NCBI GenBank assembly: GCA_902802305.1
Contig: CADCLG010000011.1
Coordinates: 1-51,191, forward strand
Reading direction: 5' to 3'
Origin: an uncultured Spirochaetaceae bacterium
GTDB taxonomy: Bacteria; Spirochaetota; Spirochaetia; Treponematales; Treponemataceae
Length of the DNA: 51,191 nt
Each line of letters opens with the position of its first letter. The first letter of the stretch is position 1. The translations under genes and the position numbers were made by a program. The notes under the pieces were generated by a model. It was given only the letters and a program-made list of their open reading frames with translations, ran no database searches and was not told where the DNA came from. This document shows positions 50,526 through 51,191 of this stretch, piece by piece.

Positions 50526-50554
50526 TTGCAAAAAATATTTTTACATGCTATAAT
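50526..50554 (+). promoter_or_regulatory. Promoter of the LytTR regulator, leaderless
   Basis: TTGCAA (50526-50531), 17-nt spacer, TATAAT (50549-50554) preceded by TG at 50546-50547 (extended -10). The ATG at 50561 is at the expected transcription start, so the mRNA should have no leader. Confidence 0.75.
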
Positions 50555-50560
50555 TTTTAT

Positions 50561-51191
50561 ATGTTCAGCATTGCCCTTTGCGAAGATGAAAAAGTTTCCA
50601 TGGATTATGAAAGTTCTCTAATAAATGAATGGTCTGCTACTTCCGGTAATAAAATCTCCCTTAAAACTTTTGTTTCTGCTGAACAGTTTCTTTTTGAAAG
50701 TGAAGATTTTCCTGCTTTTAATCTTTTGATTTTTGATATTCAGATGAAAAACATGAACGGTTTTGAGCTTGCAGAAAAATTACGTGCAAAAGGCTGCAAA
50801 TCCAATCTGATTTTTATTACAGGCATTACAGATTATGCTATTCAGGGCTATGAAGTTGGTGCAGTCCGCTACATTCTTAAACCCGTAAAGAAAGATATTC
50901 TCTTTTCCCTTCTTGATGAAATATTTAAAAATAACCAAAAAGAAGAAGCAGAATGTTACATGCTTTCTCAGGGAAATGAAATTTTAAAAATTCCCTTTAA
51001 TCAGATAATTTATATAGAAGCCCAGGAGCACTATGTCAGGTTGTGCGGAAGGCAAATAAACCGCCAGTGGAAATCCTCTTTTTCTGAAGTTTCAAAAGCT
51101 TTTGAAGGAAAAGGATTTTTTCTTCTTCGTCGGGGACTTATGGTAAACCTCAGTCATATAGAGCAGATTACAAGAACTGAATGCATTCTGG
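50561..51191 (+). CDS. LytTR-family response regulator (3' end outside window)
   Basis: The first 210 codons of an open frame that runs off the window. The receiver domain is at 1-120 with CEDE (7-10), phospho-acceptor Asp59 in LLIFDIQMKNMNGFEL, Thr in FITGITDYAIQGY, and Lys in RYILKPVKKDIL. The LytTR DNA-binding domain starts about 130: IPFNQIIYIEAQEHYVRL, then FLLRRGLMVNLSHIEQI, which is the DNA-contact region. These regulators usually pair with a histidine kinase and control a small set of genes; no kinase is visible here before the edge. It is divergent from the EAL pair, so it may control them. The ATG coincides with the predicted transcription start. Confidence 0.9.
   Translation, partial: MFSIALCEDEKVSMDYESSLINEWSATSGNKISLKTFVSAEQFLFESEDFPAFNLLIFDIQMKNMNGFELAEKLRAKGCKSNLIFITGITDYAIQGYEVGAVRYILKPVKKDILFSLLDEIFKNNQKEEAECYMLSQGNEILKIPFNQIIYIEAQEHYVRLCGRQINRQWKSSFSEVSKAFEGKGFFLLRRGLMVNLSHIEQITRTECIL

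Noticed and set aside
1..51191. CRISPR arrays, insertion sequences, integrases, prophage genes, toxin-antitoxin pairs
   Set aside because: No direct-repeat arrays, transposase motifs or phage-type gene runs were seen; the window reads as ordinary chromosome with consistent base and codon use.

Overview
The window looks like chromosomal DNA of a spirochaete of the genus Treponema, probably a free-living or gut/rumen type rather than the reduced T. pallidum type. The reasons are a FlaB-type flagellin beside flaG-fliD, a flgN-flgK-flgL-fliW-csrA operon, AT-rich DNA, many lipoproteins with an LxxC-type lipobox, a galactofuranose-type sugar ABC transporter, and own purine and central-carbon enzymes. 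No rRNA, insertion sequence, prophage or CRISPR array was seen. Coding density is high and no gene-free gap exceeds 300 bases except the tRNA cluster.

Layout. 1-9.3 kb: two flagellar filament blocks facing each other, flaB(partial)-flaG-fliD plus two unknown genes and tsaE-tsaB on the + strand, and flgN-flgK-flgL-fliW-csrA on the - strand, the latter behind a near-perfect FliA (sigma-28) promoter. 9.4-10.1 kb: five tRNAs (His, Arg, Lys, Leu, Gly) with clear promoters and terminators. 10.1-13.5 kb: tig-clpP-clpX. 13.5-15.8 kb: a glycosyltransferase and a DEAD-box-type helicase diverging from a 33-bp double promoter. 16-22.2 kb: smc (short, without a visible hinge), a membrane protein, an acidic TPR lipoprotein and serS. 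22.2-26.9 kb: AI-2E family permease, a possible PilZ-like protein, a lipoprotein, icd and a histidine phosphatase. 27-30 kb: a compact three-gene operon (N-formylglutamate amidohydrolase-like, RimK-type ATP-grasp ligase, FolC-like Mur ligase), the best candidate for an undescribed pathway. 30-39 kb: a membrane-anchored sugar-binding protein, a YesM-type kinase and a YesN/AraC-type regulator, convergent with ytfQRT-yjfF. 39-46.6 kb: purC, murI, a zinc-ribbon protein, a HEAT-repeat protein, tgt, two LptF/LptG-type permeases and dut. 46.6-51.2 kb: two tandem 7TM-EAL proteins and a divergent, truncated LytTR response regulator.

How the parts work together. The flagellar genes encode filament, cap, hook-filament junction, chaperone and the FliW/CsrA translational switch. 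The sugar locus looks like a three-component sensor controlling an adjacent transporter; that transporter operon carries an attenuator after the binding-protein gene and a terminator buried in the 3' end of the convergent regulator gene. A recurring non-coding theme is a -10 hexamer ending 6-9 nt before a start codon that lacks a Shine-Dalgarno sequence (glycosyltransferase, helicase, icd, zinc-ribbon gene, dut, second EAL gene, LytTR gene), which suggests leaderless mRNAs. All function calls are from motif reading; no database search was possible.
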